Positions 19,741-28,511 of a stretch of DNA of 64,000 bases are shown one piece after another. Every line of letters begins with the position of its first letter. The first letter of the stretch is position 1. Both the position numbers and the translations under genes were made by a program. Source of the stretch: Methylocella tundrae (lineage in GTDB: Bacteria; Pseudomonadota; Alphaproteobacteria; Rhizobiales; Beijerinckiaceae). The DNA lies in assembly GCF_901905185.1 (NCBI RefSeq), contig NZ_CABFMQ020000001.1, positions 186,001 through 250,000 of the forward strand, in the 5' to 3' direction. The notes beneath the pieces were generated by a model that made no database searches, was not told where the DNA came from, and was given only the letters and a program-made list of their open reading frames with translations.

Positions 19741-19754
19741 TTGATTTAGATCAA
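19741..19754. promoter_or_regulatory. FNR/FixK-type box upstream of ompW
   Basis: TTGATTTAGATCAA is an exact TTGAT-N4-ATCAA match, 93-106 bp upstream of the ompW start and about 165 bp upstream of aroKB. That spacing would suit activation of ompW if transcription starts about 50 nt before the start codon. Confidence 0.6.
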
Positions 19755-19916
19755 TTGCAAGGGTTGCTGGACTGTTAAGGACTAAACTGTTGCAAAGCTG
19801 CCACTTATTATGCGGAAACAGGCACATGCGCTAAAAATTGCTCAAAATTCTGCTGAGCCCGCGCGCAAGGCAAACTGCCGCTTAAATCCGATCCGGGCGC
19901 ATGCTAGAGTTTAACG

Positions 19917-21779
19917 ATGACCAGCGGCTCTGAAATCGTGAAGGACAGTCAAGACGGCGTGCGGGATCGCAGGATCGCCTCGCTGACGCAGACGCTTGGA
20001 GATCGCTCCATCGTTCTCGTCGGCTTCATGGGATCAGGCAAGACCTCGACCGGCCGGCGTCTGGCGCAACGCCTCGGACTGCCTTTTGTCGACGCCGATG
20101 TGGAGATCGAGGCGGCGGCGGGCATGACGATCGCCGAGATTTTCGCCAAGCACGGCGAGCCTTCGTTTCGTGATGGAGAGCGCCGCGTCATGGCGCGCAT
20201 TCTCGAGGACGGCCCTCGCGTGATCGCAACCGGCGGCGGCGCCTTTCTGAACGAGGAGACGCGGGCGCGAATCGCCAAGCGGGGCGTCTCGGTCTGGCTG
20301 AAGGCCGACCCCGAGGTGCTCTGGCGACGCGTGCGCAAACGCTCGCATCGTCCCCTGCTGCAAAGTCCAGACCCCGAAAAAACTTTGCGTACGCTGCTCG
20401 AGCAACGCTATCCTCATTACGCGCGCGCTGATGTCACAGTGATATCCCGCGACGGGCCGCATGAGCTGGCGGTGGAGGAAATCATCTGCGCCATTGAGTT
20501 TTTCATGCGCTTTTCGCCTGACCCCCCGCCCCTCACGCCCTCGAGACCAATGAACCTCTCTAAAACCTCCGCGCCGGCCCCGATTTCCCTCGCGACGGGA
20601 GAAGTGCTGTTCGACGCGTCCGGTTCGCCGCCTGGCGCGGCGCAAGGGCCAGATGGCCGGCCCCCGGCCGCAAAGGTTCGGGTCGATCTCGGCGCGCGCT
20701 CCTATGATATTCTGATCGCCTCCGGCCTTATCGCCGAAGCCGGCGGCCACATCCAGCGTCTCGCGCCCGGGGCCGCCTGCGCAATCGTCACCGACGCCAA
20801 TGTCGCAGAAATCCATCTTGCCGGGCTGGAAGAATCTCTCGACAAGGAGGGCGTTCGCCATTCCGTCGTCATCGTGCCGCCTGGCGAGACGTCGAAGTCC
20901 TTCGCGACTTTCGCCGAGGTCTGCGACGCCGTCATCGCGGCGAAGCTGGAGCGTGGCGATCTGGTGATCGCGCTTGGCGGCGGCGTCATCGGCGATCTCG
21001 CCGGATTCGCGGCGGCCTCGATCCGGCGTGGCATGCGCTTCGTTCAGATCCCGACCAGCCTTCTCGCCCAGGTCGATTCCTCTGTCGGCGGCAAGACCGG
21101 CATCAATTCAGACCACGGCAAAAATCTCGTCGGCGCATTCCACCAGCCCTCTCTGGTGCTCGCCGACGCACATGCCTTGGAGACGCTGCCGGCGCGGGAA
21201 TTTCGCGCCGGTTACGCGGAAGTCGTCAAATACGGCCTCATCGGCGACGCCGGCTTCTTCGGCTGGCTTCAGACGCATTGGCGCGGCGTCTTTTCAGGCG
21301 GCGCCGACCGTGTCCACGCCATCGCGACGAGTTGCCGCGCCAAGGCCGCCATTGTCGCCCGCGACGAGCATGAGCGAGGCGATCGCGCGCTGCTCAACCT
21401 CGGCCACACCTTCGGCCATGCGCTGGAGCGCATCAACCATTATGATGGCGCGCGGCTGGTGCATGGGGAAGGCGTCTCGATCGGCATGGCTCTGGCCTTC
21501 CGCTTTTCCGCAAAATTGGGCCTCTGCCCGTGGGGGGACGCAGACCGGGTCGAGGCGCATTTGCGCGAGGTCGGCCTGCCGACGCGGCTCGCCGACATCA
21601 AAGGCCTCGCCCTCGACGCCGGCCAGATCATTGAGGCCATGTATCAGGACAAGAAGGTCGAGCGCGGCGCCCTGACCTTCATCCTGGCGCGCGAAGTCGG
21701 CGATTGTTTTGTCGCGAAGTCGGTGGACGCCGAAGAGGTTCGGGCCTTTCTTCAAGACGAATTGAACACAGGAATTTAA
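19917..21779 (+). CDS. aroKB: Bifunctional shikimate kinase / 3-dehydroquinate synthase
   Basis: A single 620-residue frame joins two shikimate-pathway enzymes. Residues about 28-195 are shikimate kinase (P-loop GFMGSGKTSTG, substrate-binding DADVEIE, ATGGGAF). Residues about 250-615 are 3-dehydroquinate synthase (ALGGGVIGDLAGFAA, QVDSSVGGKTGIN, NLGHTFGHALERI). A proline-rich linker of about 55 residues separates them. In related bacteria aroK and aroB are usually adjacent separate genes. An internal ATG near 20550 could allow a separate AroB product. The kinase and synthase steps are not consecutive (AroB is step 2, AroK step 5). The CBS/CorC gene follows 4 bp later. Confidence 0.93.
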   Translation: MTSGSEIVKDSQDGVRDRRIASLTQTLGDRSIVLVGFMGSGKTSTGRRLAQRLGLPFVDADVEIEAAAGMTIAEIFAKHGEPSFRDGERRVMARILEDGPRVIATGGGAFLNEETRARIAKRGVSVWLKADPEVLWRRVRKRSHRPLLQSPDPEKTLRTLLEQRYPHYARADVTVISRDGPHELAVEEIICAIEFFMRFSPDPPPLTPSRPMNLSKTSAPAPISLATGEVLFDASGSPPGAAQGPDGRPPAAKVRVDLGARSYDILIASGLIAEAGGHIQRLAPGAACAIVTDANVAEIHLAGLEESLDKEGVRHSVVIVPPGETSKSFATFAEVCDAVIAAKLERGDLVIALGGGVIGDLAGFAAASIRRGMRFVQIPTSLLAQVDSSVGGKTGINSDHGKNLVGAFHQPSLVLADAHALETLPAREFRAGYAEVVKYGLIGDAGFFGWLQTHWRGVFSGGADRVHAIATSCRAKAAIVARDEHERGDRALLNLGHTFGHALERINHYDGARLVHGEGVSIGMALAFRFSAKLGLCPWGDADRVEAHLREVGLPTRLADIKGLALDAGQIIEAMYQDKKVERGALTFILAREVGDCFVAKSVDAEEVRAFLQDELNTGI

Positions 21780-21783
21780 CATC

Positions 21784-23106
21784 ATGCACGGCGCAGGCGC
21801 CGACGTTCTGCCGGTCTCATTGTGGATCGCAATCGCCACCATCCTTCTGTGCATCGCCCTATCGGCCTTTTTCTCCGGCTCCGAGACAGCGTTGACCGCG
21901 GCGTCCCGCGCGCGCATGCACGCATTGGAGAAGGGCGGGGATCGGCGGGCCGCTCTGGTCAATCGCCTTTTGTCCAGCCGCAACCGGCTGATCGGCGCGT
22001 GCCTGCTCGGCAATACGCTGGTCAATATCGGCTCTTCGGCCTTTACAACGAGCATTCTCGTCGCCCTGGTCGGCGATCGCGGCGCGATTTACGCAACCGG
22101 CATCATGACGGTGCTGCTCCTCGTCTTCGCCGAAGTCCTGCCCAAAACCGTGGCGATCAATTATCCCGACCGCATGTCGCTCCTCGTGGCGCGGACGCTG
22201 TCCTTCTTTGTCGCCATTTTCGGTCCGGTGCTGGTCGCCGTCGAAATCCTTGTGCGCAGCGTCCTGAAGCTTGCCGGCGTCGACGCCAGTCAGCAGCGCT
22301 CGATCCTCTCCGGCCATGAGGAACTGAAAAGCACTGTCGATCTCTTGCATGAGGAAGGCGGCGTCGCGCGATCCGATCGCGACATGTTTGGCGGCCTGCT
22401 CGATCTGCGCGATCTGGAGGTTTCCGACGTCATGGTGCATCGGACCAATATGCTGACGCTCAACGCCGATTCGCCGCCAGAGGAATTGATCCGCGAGATC
22501 GTCGAGGCGCCCTATTCGCGCTTGCCGATCTGGCGCGATGATCCCGAAAACATCATCGGCGTTCTGCACGCCAAGGATATTTTACGCGCGCTCGACGAAG
22601 CGGGCGGCAAACTCGAGCATTTCGATGTCGAAAGCATCGCGCTCAAACCCTGGTTCGTGCCGGACACGACGCCCGTGCAGGACCAGTTGCAGGCGTTTTT
22701 GAAGCGCAAGATGCATTTCGCGATCGTCGTCGATGAATATGGCGTCGTGATGGGACTTGTCACGCTGGAGGATATTCTCGAAGAGATCGTTGGCGATATT
22801 TCCGATGAGCACGATCTTGTCGTTCAGGGCGTCCGTCCGCAGGCGGACGGCTCAGTCACCGTCGAAGGGTCGGTGCCGATCCGCGACCTGAACCGGGTGA
22901 TGGGCTGGAACCTGCCCGACGAAGAAGCGACAACGATCGCCGGCCTCGTCATTCACGAGGCGCGCGCGATCCCCGAATCGGGGCAGGTCTTTACTTTCCA
23001 CGGCTTTCGCTTCGAGGTCGTGCGGAAAACCAAAAACCGGATCACTTTGCTGAGGATACTGCCGGCCTCCGCCGCGGAAAAGGCTGGTCTGGCTGCGCCG
23101 CGTTGA
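21784..23106 (+). CDS. CNNM/CorC-HlyC-type membrane protein with CBS domains
   Basis: A 440-residue protein. An N-terminal DUF21/CNNM membrane domain (about residues 10-190, three or four hydrophobic segments, AFFSGSETALTAASRARM) is followed by a CBS pair (VSDVMVHRTNM; LVTLEDILEEIVGDISDEHD) and a C-terminal CorC_HlyC domain. The family is linked to Mg2+/Co2+ efflux; the haemolysin label is historical. It starts 4 bp after aroKB with AGGA upstream, so it is almost certainly cotranscribed, an arrangement common in Hyphomicrobiales. Confidence 0.9.
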   Translation: MHGAGADVLPVSLWIAIATILLCIALSAFFSGSETALTAASRARMHALEKGGDRRAALVNRLLSSRNRLIGACLLGNTLVNIGSSAFTTSILVALVGDRGAIYATGIMTVLLLVFAEVLPKTVAINYPDRMSLLVARTLSFFVAIFGPVLVAVEILVRSVLKLAGVDASQQRSILSGHEELKSTVDLLHEEGGVARSDRDMFGGLLDLRDLEVSDVMVHRTNMLTLNADSPPEELIREIVEAPYSRLPIWRDDPENIIGVLHAKDILRALDEAGGKLEHFDVESIALKPWFVPDTTPVQDQLQAFLKRKMHFAIVVDEYGVVMGLVTLEDILEEIVGDISDEHDLVVQGVRPQADGSVTVEGSVPIRDLNRVMGWNLPDEEATTIAGLVIHEARAIPESGQVFTFHGFRFEVVRKTKNRITLLRILPASAAEKAGLAAPR

Positions 23107-23205
23107 CGGCAATATGCGTCGCCGCCTGAAGGCGTCGCGGGCTAGCGCTCAAGCTCCTTATCGACGCGCGGCCGGTCGCGCAGATCCAGTCACTGAGCTG
23201 TCCCT

Positions 23206-23871
23206 CTACCCGCGCCTCCCGTCATATGTCCACAGCTCCATTTCCTGCCTAATGAGAGAGTCCTTTTTTGCGCCAGCATATTTGAGCCAGCCGGACGACC
23301 GAAATACGGAGGAATGAAAAGGATTAAGGTAGAAAATGCGGATTGGCCGTGGATTGGATTCGATCGTTTTTTTGATGTTGTCCAACACTAACTGCAATGT
23401 TTGGGAGCCGAAGGGATTGTTGAGGAAAAATACCGTTCCATCGCTGTAATCCATCTGCGCCGCGTCGCCGCAACGCACCTCAATGGGTGATAAGCGACCG
23501 CTCAATTGTTCCGCGTTTGCCGTCGCTTTGGCGGCGAAGACCGGAGATAACTCGATCCCCACGGCTTTGGACACGCGCTTTCGCGCGACATAGCAAAGCA
23601 CCCGTCCATTTCCGCATCCGATGTCGAAAAAGACATCGTCTGGCTTAAAGACAATGCGGCCGACGAACCAAAAGACAAGTAAATAACTGCAGGGTTGGTT
23701 CTGCGTGGCGTCGTCGAATTTTCCGGCTTTCTCGGAGGAAGAACCAACGTTCGCGGCAGGGTCAACTTCCGGAAGAGTGTTGATTCTCCAGCGCCAATCA
23801 ATCAGACGATCCGCGGCGAGCCGCAGATTGCTGCGCAAACCGCTTAGAACCGGTGAATTCAAAATCGACAT
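23206..23871 (-). CDS. Class I SAM-dependent methyltransferase
   Basis: A 221-residue protein with the SAM-binding motif FFDIGCGNGRVLCYVA at about residue 90 and an acidic loop GIELSP after strand 2. A later NNPFG motif resembles the NPPF-type catalytic loop of amino- or lysine-directed methyltransferases, so a protein or small-molecule N-methylation is possible. Substrate unknown. ATG 23871 (MSILNSPVL) is preferred to 23919. The coding sequence is clearly less GC-rich than its neighbours, suggesting later acquisition. It is convergent with the CorC-type gene and downstream of the acetyltransferase gene on the same strand. Confidence 0.78.
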   Translation of the reverse strand: MSILNSPVLSGLRSNLRLAADRLIDWRWRINTLPEVDPAANVGSSSEKAGKFDDATQNQPCSYLLVFWFVGRIVFKPDDVFFDIGCGNGRVLCYVARKRVSKAVGIELSPVFAAKATANAEQLSGRLSPIEVRCGDAAQMDYSDGTVFFLNNPFGSQTLQLVLDNIKKTIESNPRPIRIFYLNPFHSSVFRSSGWLKYAGAKKDSLIRQEMELWTYDGRRG

Positions 23872-24088
23872 ATCCGGGCTCTCTTGCTGGGGACGATAAC
23901 CGCGATTCCATAGCTGCATTCAAACAATGGATTCAGCCGCACATAATCTACTTGATTGCCTGCCAAACCACGGGTTCGGGCAGCAAAACCTGTCGCGCGG
24001 GAGGGGCGGGCGAGCCAATGTCAATTGAGAAGCAAGCCGACCTGCGCGAAACGCCAATTTATACGGGTGAGATCGAGGGCGCCTGGCG

Positions 24089-25315
24089 TCAAGCGACACG
24101 CGCTTTGACCTTCGCGAAACCCGAGATGATAATTTTTCGAACTTTGGCCGCGAGGCGAGACATGTGCCCGGCCAGCAATGAAAATTCCGCGAGACGACCG
24201 CGTGGGCTGAGAAATATGATGCGCGTCTTGTGACGCGTCTCGCTATTCGCCCAACGCGCCTTATAACTACCCTCTAGTGGCCGGAAATCGAAATCGAGAT
24301 CGTTGGCGTGTGACCATTTCACCAGGAATTCCACCAGCAAGGTTCCGACCGAATAGAGGCGAAATGCGTCATCATATGTCGTGAAAAAACCCTCGACGCA
24401 TGACTTTCCAACCAAATTCACGGACGCTGCGACCGGAACGCCGTTCACCTTCACAAAGGCGACAAGCGGAATGGACGATAAATCCGTGTGACCGGCGAGC
24501 GCGACGAAGAAATCCTTCAATCGATCGTCTTCCAGGTACGGCGTATTCAGCCCGCGCGACTGAGACCACTGCCGCTTGTTCGCAAACAGCCAGGTCAGAA
24601 CCGCCTCGGCGTCGTCGACCGTTGTACACCAGCCGATCTCAGTGCGACCGCTTGCGTTCAGTCGCTTAAGGTCGCGGCGCAAGTTTTCGCGAAGCGACCG
24701 CGGAAGAGTGGCGAGAAAGTCCTCCCATCGAGGTATCCCCCGCAGCCGTATCGCGTATCCAGGAAGCGAGCCGAGGCGGTGCGGCAAGAGGGGCAGCATC
24801 CAGGATTGCGGAGCCGCGTCCAGCGCCTCTTGCAGGACGCTGCCCTCCTCAACGAGAACAATCTCCAGAATGTCCGCATGAGCTTTCATGGCGGCGCTAA
24901 CCGCCGCCGTGACGGCCTCCTTGTCCGCTCTGCCTCTGACGAGCGGTCCGCCATATTCTTCGCCGCTTCCGCATGTCAGACCCTTGGCGATCCGCAACAG
25001 ACCCTTGCGATGGATGGCGAGCGGCCAGATCGCCAGCAAACCGCCATCGTCGTAGACCATCGCTATGTTGATCGGCGTGCTCTTGGCCAGCGCGCGCGCC
25101 GCGGCGACTTCGCAAAACCCATAAGTCGCGCATTGAGAATAGTCCTGCGCGGCGGCGGCGAGTTCCTCCCAGGCGCGGCGCAGGGCTTTGAAAGCGTCCA
25201 AATCTTCGATGGTTATGATTTCGCCCCGGAGGCGGTTTCCGCGGCCGGACGTCATGTCGTCGGGCATCTCGCCCTGTGGATCGAAGGCCGCTGGTTTGTG
25301 ATCCATGCTTTGCAT
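24089..25315 (-). CDS. CelD/BcsL-type GNAT acetyltransferase
   Basis: A 408-residue cytoplasmic protein with a duplicated GNAT-like fold. The core GNAT_6/BioF2-like segment has LPRSLRENLRRDLKRL, LFANKRQWSQSRG, VNGVPVAASVNLV and YSVGTLLVEFLVKWSH. Relatives are usually encoded in polysaccharide clusters and presumably acylate sugars or amino groups. ATG 25315 is chosen because GAGGGA lies 5 nt upstream; the frame extends to GTG 25387. With the methyltransferase downstream it forms a small AT-richer block. A 16-bp FixK-like palindrome lies 84-99 bp upstream. Confidence 0.8.
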   Translation of the reverse strand: MQSMDHKPAAFDPQGEMPDDMTSGRGNRLRGEIITIEDLDAFKALRRAWEELAAAAQDYSQCATYGFCEVAAARALAKSTPINIAMVYDDGGLLAIWPLAIHRKGLLRIAKGLTCGSGEEYGGPLVRGRADKEAVTAAVSAAMKAHADILEIVLVEEGSVLQEALDAAPQSWMLPLLPHRLGSLPGYAIRLRGIPRWEDFLATLPRSLRENLRRDLKRLNASGRTEIGWCTTVDDAEAVLTWLFANKRQWSQSRGLNTPYLEDDRLKDFFVALAGHTDLSSIPLVAFVKVNGVPVAASVNLVGKSCVEGFFTTYDDAFRLYSVGTLLVEFLVKWSHANDLDFDFRPLEGSYKARWANSETRHKTRIIFLSPRGRLAEFSLLAGHMSRLAAKVRKIIISGFAKVKARVA

Positions 25316-25398
25316 GATCGTCCCTCTGATTCTTTTGGCGTCGATCGAACGCGGGCGGGTTTGATCGACGCCATTCTGATTTTCCACGGGCCGGGGTT

Positions 25399-25414
25399 GT
25401 TGACGCGCGTCAAC
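25399..25414. promoter_or_regulatory. Perfect 16-bp palindrome, FixK/FNR-like
   Basis: GTTGACGCGCGTCAAC reads the same on both strands and fits TTGA-N6-TCAA, the relaxed rhizobial FixK/FNR half-site pattern. It lies upstream of the acetyltransferase gene. Another dyad-binding regulator is equally possible. Confidence 0.45.
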
Positions 25415-25528
25415 AGGGATCGGTTTCGGGATAAAAATATACTATACACTGCTGGCTGATATGGCAGGAATATTACAAATTGCGGACTACCGTCGGCGCG
25501 ATTGACCGAGGAATATTATTCTAATTTT

Positions 25529-25545
25529 ATGCCGCCATTCGGCAT
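25529..25545. terminator. Small hairpin followed by T-rich stretch
   Basis: ATGCCG-CCATT-CGGCAT forms a 6-bp stem with a 5-nt loop, followed on the plus strand by TATAATTTTTCG. It could be a weak intrinsic terminator, but no plus-strand gene ends just before it. Confidence 0.3.
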
Positions 25546-26009
25546 TATAATTTTTCGTCTTTTTGAGGGGCGCACATTGATCGAGATCTGATGCGCGCCC
25601 CAGCTCCGTCCGGCGCCGACTTGAGGCTTTGAAACAGTTCGTCGCAATTGCTTGCGCGCAGCCTCTCATGCGCGCTCCGGCCGAAGCGGGGTTCATTCAA
25701 TGGTGCAAGAGTAGCAGAGGACTGGCCTTGGACAAATCGGCTTTCGATATCGTCGGCCGTTTTCTTCGGGCGCCCTTCTGCGCCGGGGCGCGCGCCGGTC
25801 GCGAACTTTGGCGGGCGTCGGAAAGATCTCGATGCTTTTTGCGGCGGGGCGCTCCAAATACAGAATATAAGCGGCCGGGGCGGACATTGAGGGCGCGCCG
25901 CGGCCTGTTTCGCAGACGATGGCTCGTGGCGGCGGGGCTGGCGCTGAGGCGGGACGAGATCTCGCCGCCTCCCTATATGTCAGGGAAGCGAGCGGGAAGG
26001 GGATCGAAG

Positions 26010-27059
26010 GTGCCGACGGATTTGAGGGATCAGGCGGATTTAGTGGCCGCGGAGAGGGGCAAGGCTTCCTCGCGCGCCTTTCGCGTCGGCCCGGAGCGCG
26101 GCGGCGAGCGGCTTGACCGGTTTCTCGCGGCCGAGGTTTCCGCCTGCGGACTTTCCCTGTCGCGCACGCGGCTGAAAGCGCTGATCGAGGCCGGCTGTGT
26201 CGCGGTCGATGACGCCTTGGTGACCGACGCCAGTTTTTGTGTGCGCGCGGGGCAGACCATCGGCCTCGAGGTTCCGGCGGCGACCGACGCCGCGCCTGTG
26301 GGACAGGACATCCCGCTCAATGTGGCGTTCGAGGATGATCATTTGCTCGTCATCGACAAGCCGGCGGGGCTGGTTGTCCATCCGGCGGCGGGGCATCTCG
26401 ATGGGACGCTGGTCAATGCGCTGATCGCTCACTGCGGCGCGAGCCTGTCCGGCATCGGGGGAGTGAGGCGGCCGGGCATCGTGCACAGGCTCGACAAGGA
26501 TACCTCGGGCTTGATGGTCGTCGCCAAGACCGATGAGGCGCATCATGGCCTGGCGAAGACCTTCGCCGACCACGGCAAGACTCTATCCCTGACACGCGAA
26601 TATCTATGTTTGGCGTGGGGAACGCCGACGCGTGCGTCGGGCGTGATCGACGCGCCGCTTGGGCGTCACGCCGTTGACCGAGAAAAAATCGCTATTGTCC
26701 CAGAGGCGCGAGGGCGCCACGCCGTCACTCATTGGCGCGCGCTTGAACGCTTCGGCGCCGACGCCAGCCTGATCGCCTGCCGGCTCGAGACCGGCCGCAC
26801 GCATCAGATCCGCGTGCATATGGCGAGCATGGGACATCCCCTTCTTGGCGATCCGGTCTACGGACAGGGCTTCAAAAGCAAAGCGGCGCGCCTTTCGCCG
26901 CAAGCGCAAGCGGCGCTGAAAGCTTTGGCGCGGCAGGCCCTGCACGCCGCCGTACTGGGCTTTGCGCACCCGGTGACGGGCGCCCCGCTCCACTTCGAAA
27001 GCGCGCCGCCGCGAGACATGCTGGATCTGCAGGCGGCTTTGGCGGCGGGGGCGAAATGA
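26010..27059 (+). CDS. RluA-family rRNA pseudouridine synthase (RluC/RluD type)
   Basis: A 349-residue enzyme with an N-terminal S4 RNA-binding domain (GERLDRFLAAEV, SLSRTRLKALIEAGCV) and a catalytic domain with the RluA signature HRLDKDTSGL; Asp of that motif at about residue 162 is catalytic. It likely isomerises uridines in 23S rRNA. I choose GTG 26010 because GGAAGGGGA lies about 7 nt upstream; ATG 25977 is an alternative without a ribosome binding site. It precedes rpoH, a frequent neighbour in alphaproteobacteria. Confidence 0.9.
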   Translation: MPTDLRDQADLVAAERGKASSRAFRVGPERGGERLDRFLAAEVSACGLSLSRTRLKALIEAGCVAVDDALVTDASFCVRAGQTIGLEVPAATDAAPVGQDIPLNVAFEDDHLLVIDKPAGLVVHPAAGHLDGTLVNALIAHCGASLSGIGGVRRPGIVHRLDKDTSGLMVVAKTDEAHHGLAKTFADHGKTLSLTREYLCLAWGTPTRASGVIDAPLGRHAVDREKIAIVPEARGRHAVTHWRALERFGADASLIACRLETGRTHQIRVHMASMGHPLLGDPVYGQGFKSKAARLSPQAQAALKALARQALHAAVLGFAHPVTGAPLHFESAPPRDMLDLQAALAAGAK

Positions 27060-27418
27060 TCGCAAAGGCAATCTTCCCGCACAGCCTCGCGCAAGCGGGA
27101 CGAGCGATAATGACAAGCGTTGAGCGCGGCGCGCGGTTTCTCCTGGCGGCGGTCAGGCCTGTCTTCATTTTTCCGTTAATGTGAAACCTTAAAGGGGCGC
27201 CGCGCGTAGTGGTTATTGACTCTCTTAAACGGCCAACAGCCGTGCTTAAGAACCGCGCCCCAACGGCCGCCAATGTTGCGAAAATGTAATGCGCTGCAAC
27301 ATGGCGCGCCCCTTTCAGCACTGGTTCAGGCGCCATATATTCTGATGTTGTGTGGCTGACTCCTTGAGTGGCCGCGCCTGGGCCTGCCGAGACGGGGGTC
27401 CCCCTGGAGGTGGAAATT
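27060..27418. other. rpoH promoter region
   Basis: This 359-bp stretch without a gene must hold the rpoH promoter(s). Visible are an imperfect dyad around CTTAAAC...GTGCTTAAG (27224-27250), a 7-bp pair ATGTTGC/GCAACAT (about 27273-27302), and a TATATT hexamer about 80 bp before the start. None can be assigned firmly. Confidence 0.4.
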
Positions 27419-28324
27419 ATGAGTGCTGCGCTGCCGATGATCTCAAGTGAGAGTGGGCTCGCTCGTTACTTGAATGAAATCAGACGGTTCCCCATGCTGG
27501 AGCCGCAGGAAGAATATATGCTGGCGAAAAGTTGGCGCGAACACGCCGACAAGGACGCCGCCCATAAGCTCGTGACGTCGCATCTGAGACTCGTCGCCAA
27601 AATCGCGATGGGTTACCGCGGCTATGGTTTGCCGATCAGCGAAGTCGTATCCGAAGGGAACGTCGGCTTGATGCAAGCCGTCAAACGCTTCGAGCCGGAT
27701 AAGGGCTTTCGTCTCGCCACATACGCAATGTGGTGGATCCGCGCGTCAATTCAAGAGTATATCCTGCGCTCGTGGTCGCTCGTGAAGATGGGCACGACCG
27801 CAAGCCAGAAGAAACTCTTCTTCAACCTGCGTAAGGTGAAGAGTCAGATTTCGGCGCTGGAAGAAGGCGACCTCAAGCCTGACCATGTGGCGAAGATCGC
27901 GCACCGGCTCGGAGTTTCCGAGCAGGACGTCGTCGATATGAACCGGCGCATGTCGGGCGACGCTTCGCTCAACGCGCCCCTGCGCGAAGAGGGCGAGGGC
28001 GAGTGGCAGGATTGGCTCGTCGACGATAGCGCCAGCCAGGAGAACACGCTTCTCGATCGTGAGGAGAAAGACAATCGCCTCGGCGCCTTGCATAACGCGC
28101 TGGGCGTGTTGAACGATCGTGAGCGCCGCATTTTCGAGGCGCGCCGGCTGGCCGACGATCCGATGACGCTGGAGGCGCTCTCCGACGAATTCGATATCTC
28201 GCGCGAGCGTGTGCGGCAGATCGAAGTGCGCGCCTTTGAAAAGGTGCAGTCCGCCGTAAAGGCCGGCGTCGCGCGTATCGAGATGCAAACGCGGACGCCG
28301 CAGATCGCCGGGCCGGCCGCGTAG
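27419..28324 (+). CDS. rpoH: RNA polymerase heat-shock sigma factor RpoH (sigma-32)
   Basis: A 301-residue group 3 sigma factor. Region 2 has the core-binding helix (SHLRLVAKIAMGYRGYGLP, then DLxxEGN variant SEVVSEGNVGLMQAVKRFEP) and the -10 recognition FRLATYAMWWIRASIQEYIL. The RpoH box follows as SQKKLFFNLRK, and region 4 HTH is SDEFDISRERVRQIEVRAF. ATG 27419 has a strong GGAGGTGG ribosome binding site, and the family N-terminus begins there. It directs RNA polymerase to heat-shock promoters; HrcA in this window controls a parallel arm. A strong terminator follows. Confidence 0.96.
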   Translation: MSAALPMISSESGLARYLNEIRRFPMLEPQEEYMLAKSWREHADKDAAHKLVTSHLRLVAKIAMGYRGYGLPISEVVSEGNVGLMQAVKRFEPDKGFRLATYAMWWIRASIQEYILRSWSLVKMGTTASQKKLFFNLRKVKSQISALEEGDLKPDHVAKIAHRLGVSEQDVVDMNRRMSGDASLNAPLREEGEGEWQDWLVDDSASQENTLLDREEKDNRLGALHNALGVLNDRERRIFEARRLADDPMTLEALSDEFDISRERVRQIEVRAFEKVQSAVKAGVARIEMQTRTPQIAGPAA

Positions 28325-28362
28325 GCCTCGCGCCGTCGATCCGCTCTGGCTTTGTTGGAGAC

Positions 28363-28401
28363 AAATCGCGACCGCCTCCCGCGAGGCGGTCGCGATTTTT
28401 T
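28363..28401 (+). terminator. Intrinsic terminator of rpoH
   Basis: AAATCGCGACCGCCTC (28363-28378) pairs perfectly with GAGGCGGTCGCGATTT (28383-28398) around a 4-nt loop and runs into six T residues. This is a textbook Rho-independent terminator 39 nt after the rpoH stop. Confidence 0.93.
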
Positions 28402-28511
28402 GATGGATGGCTTCACGAAAGCCGCGCTGATACGCTCATATGTGACGGGGCCTTAAGCGCTCTTTGAACCCTTCTGCATGGTTGTGCCATGCTTTCCGCG
28501 GCGCGAGAGAA

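Larger units (their letters stand above)
25316..26009. other. Long intergenic region before rluA-type gene
   Basis: This stretch of about 690 bp is AT-rich in its first third (25430-25570) and GC-rich after. It holds the palindrome at 25399-25414 and a hairpin at 25529-25545. The plus frame leading into the pseudouridine synthase is open from 25629, but the extension shows no conserved domain and is Arg-rich, so I treat it as non-coding. Confidence 0.5.

Noticed and set aside
20520..20570. Frameshift artefact creating the aroKB fusion
   Set aside because: The C-rich run near 20522 lies after the nearest out-of-frame TGA, so a miscounted C there would not restore an aroK stop; both domains remain in one clean frame. 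Read-level verification would still be worthwhile.
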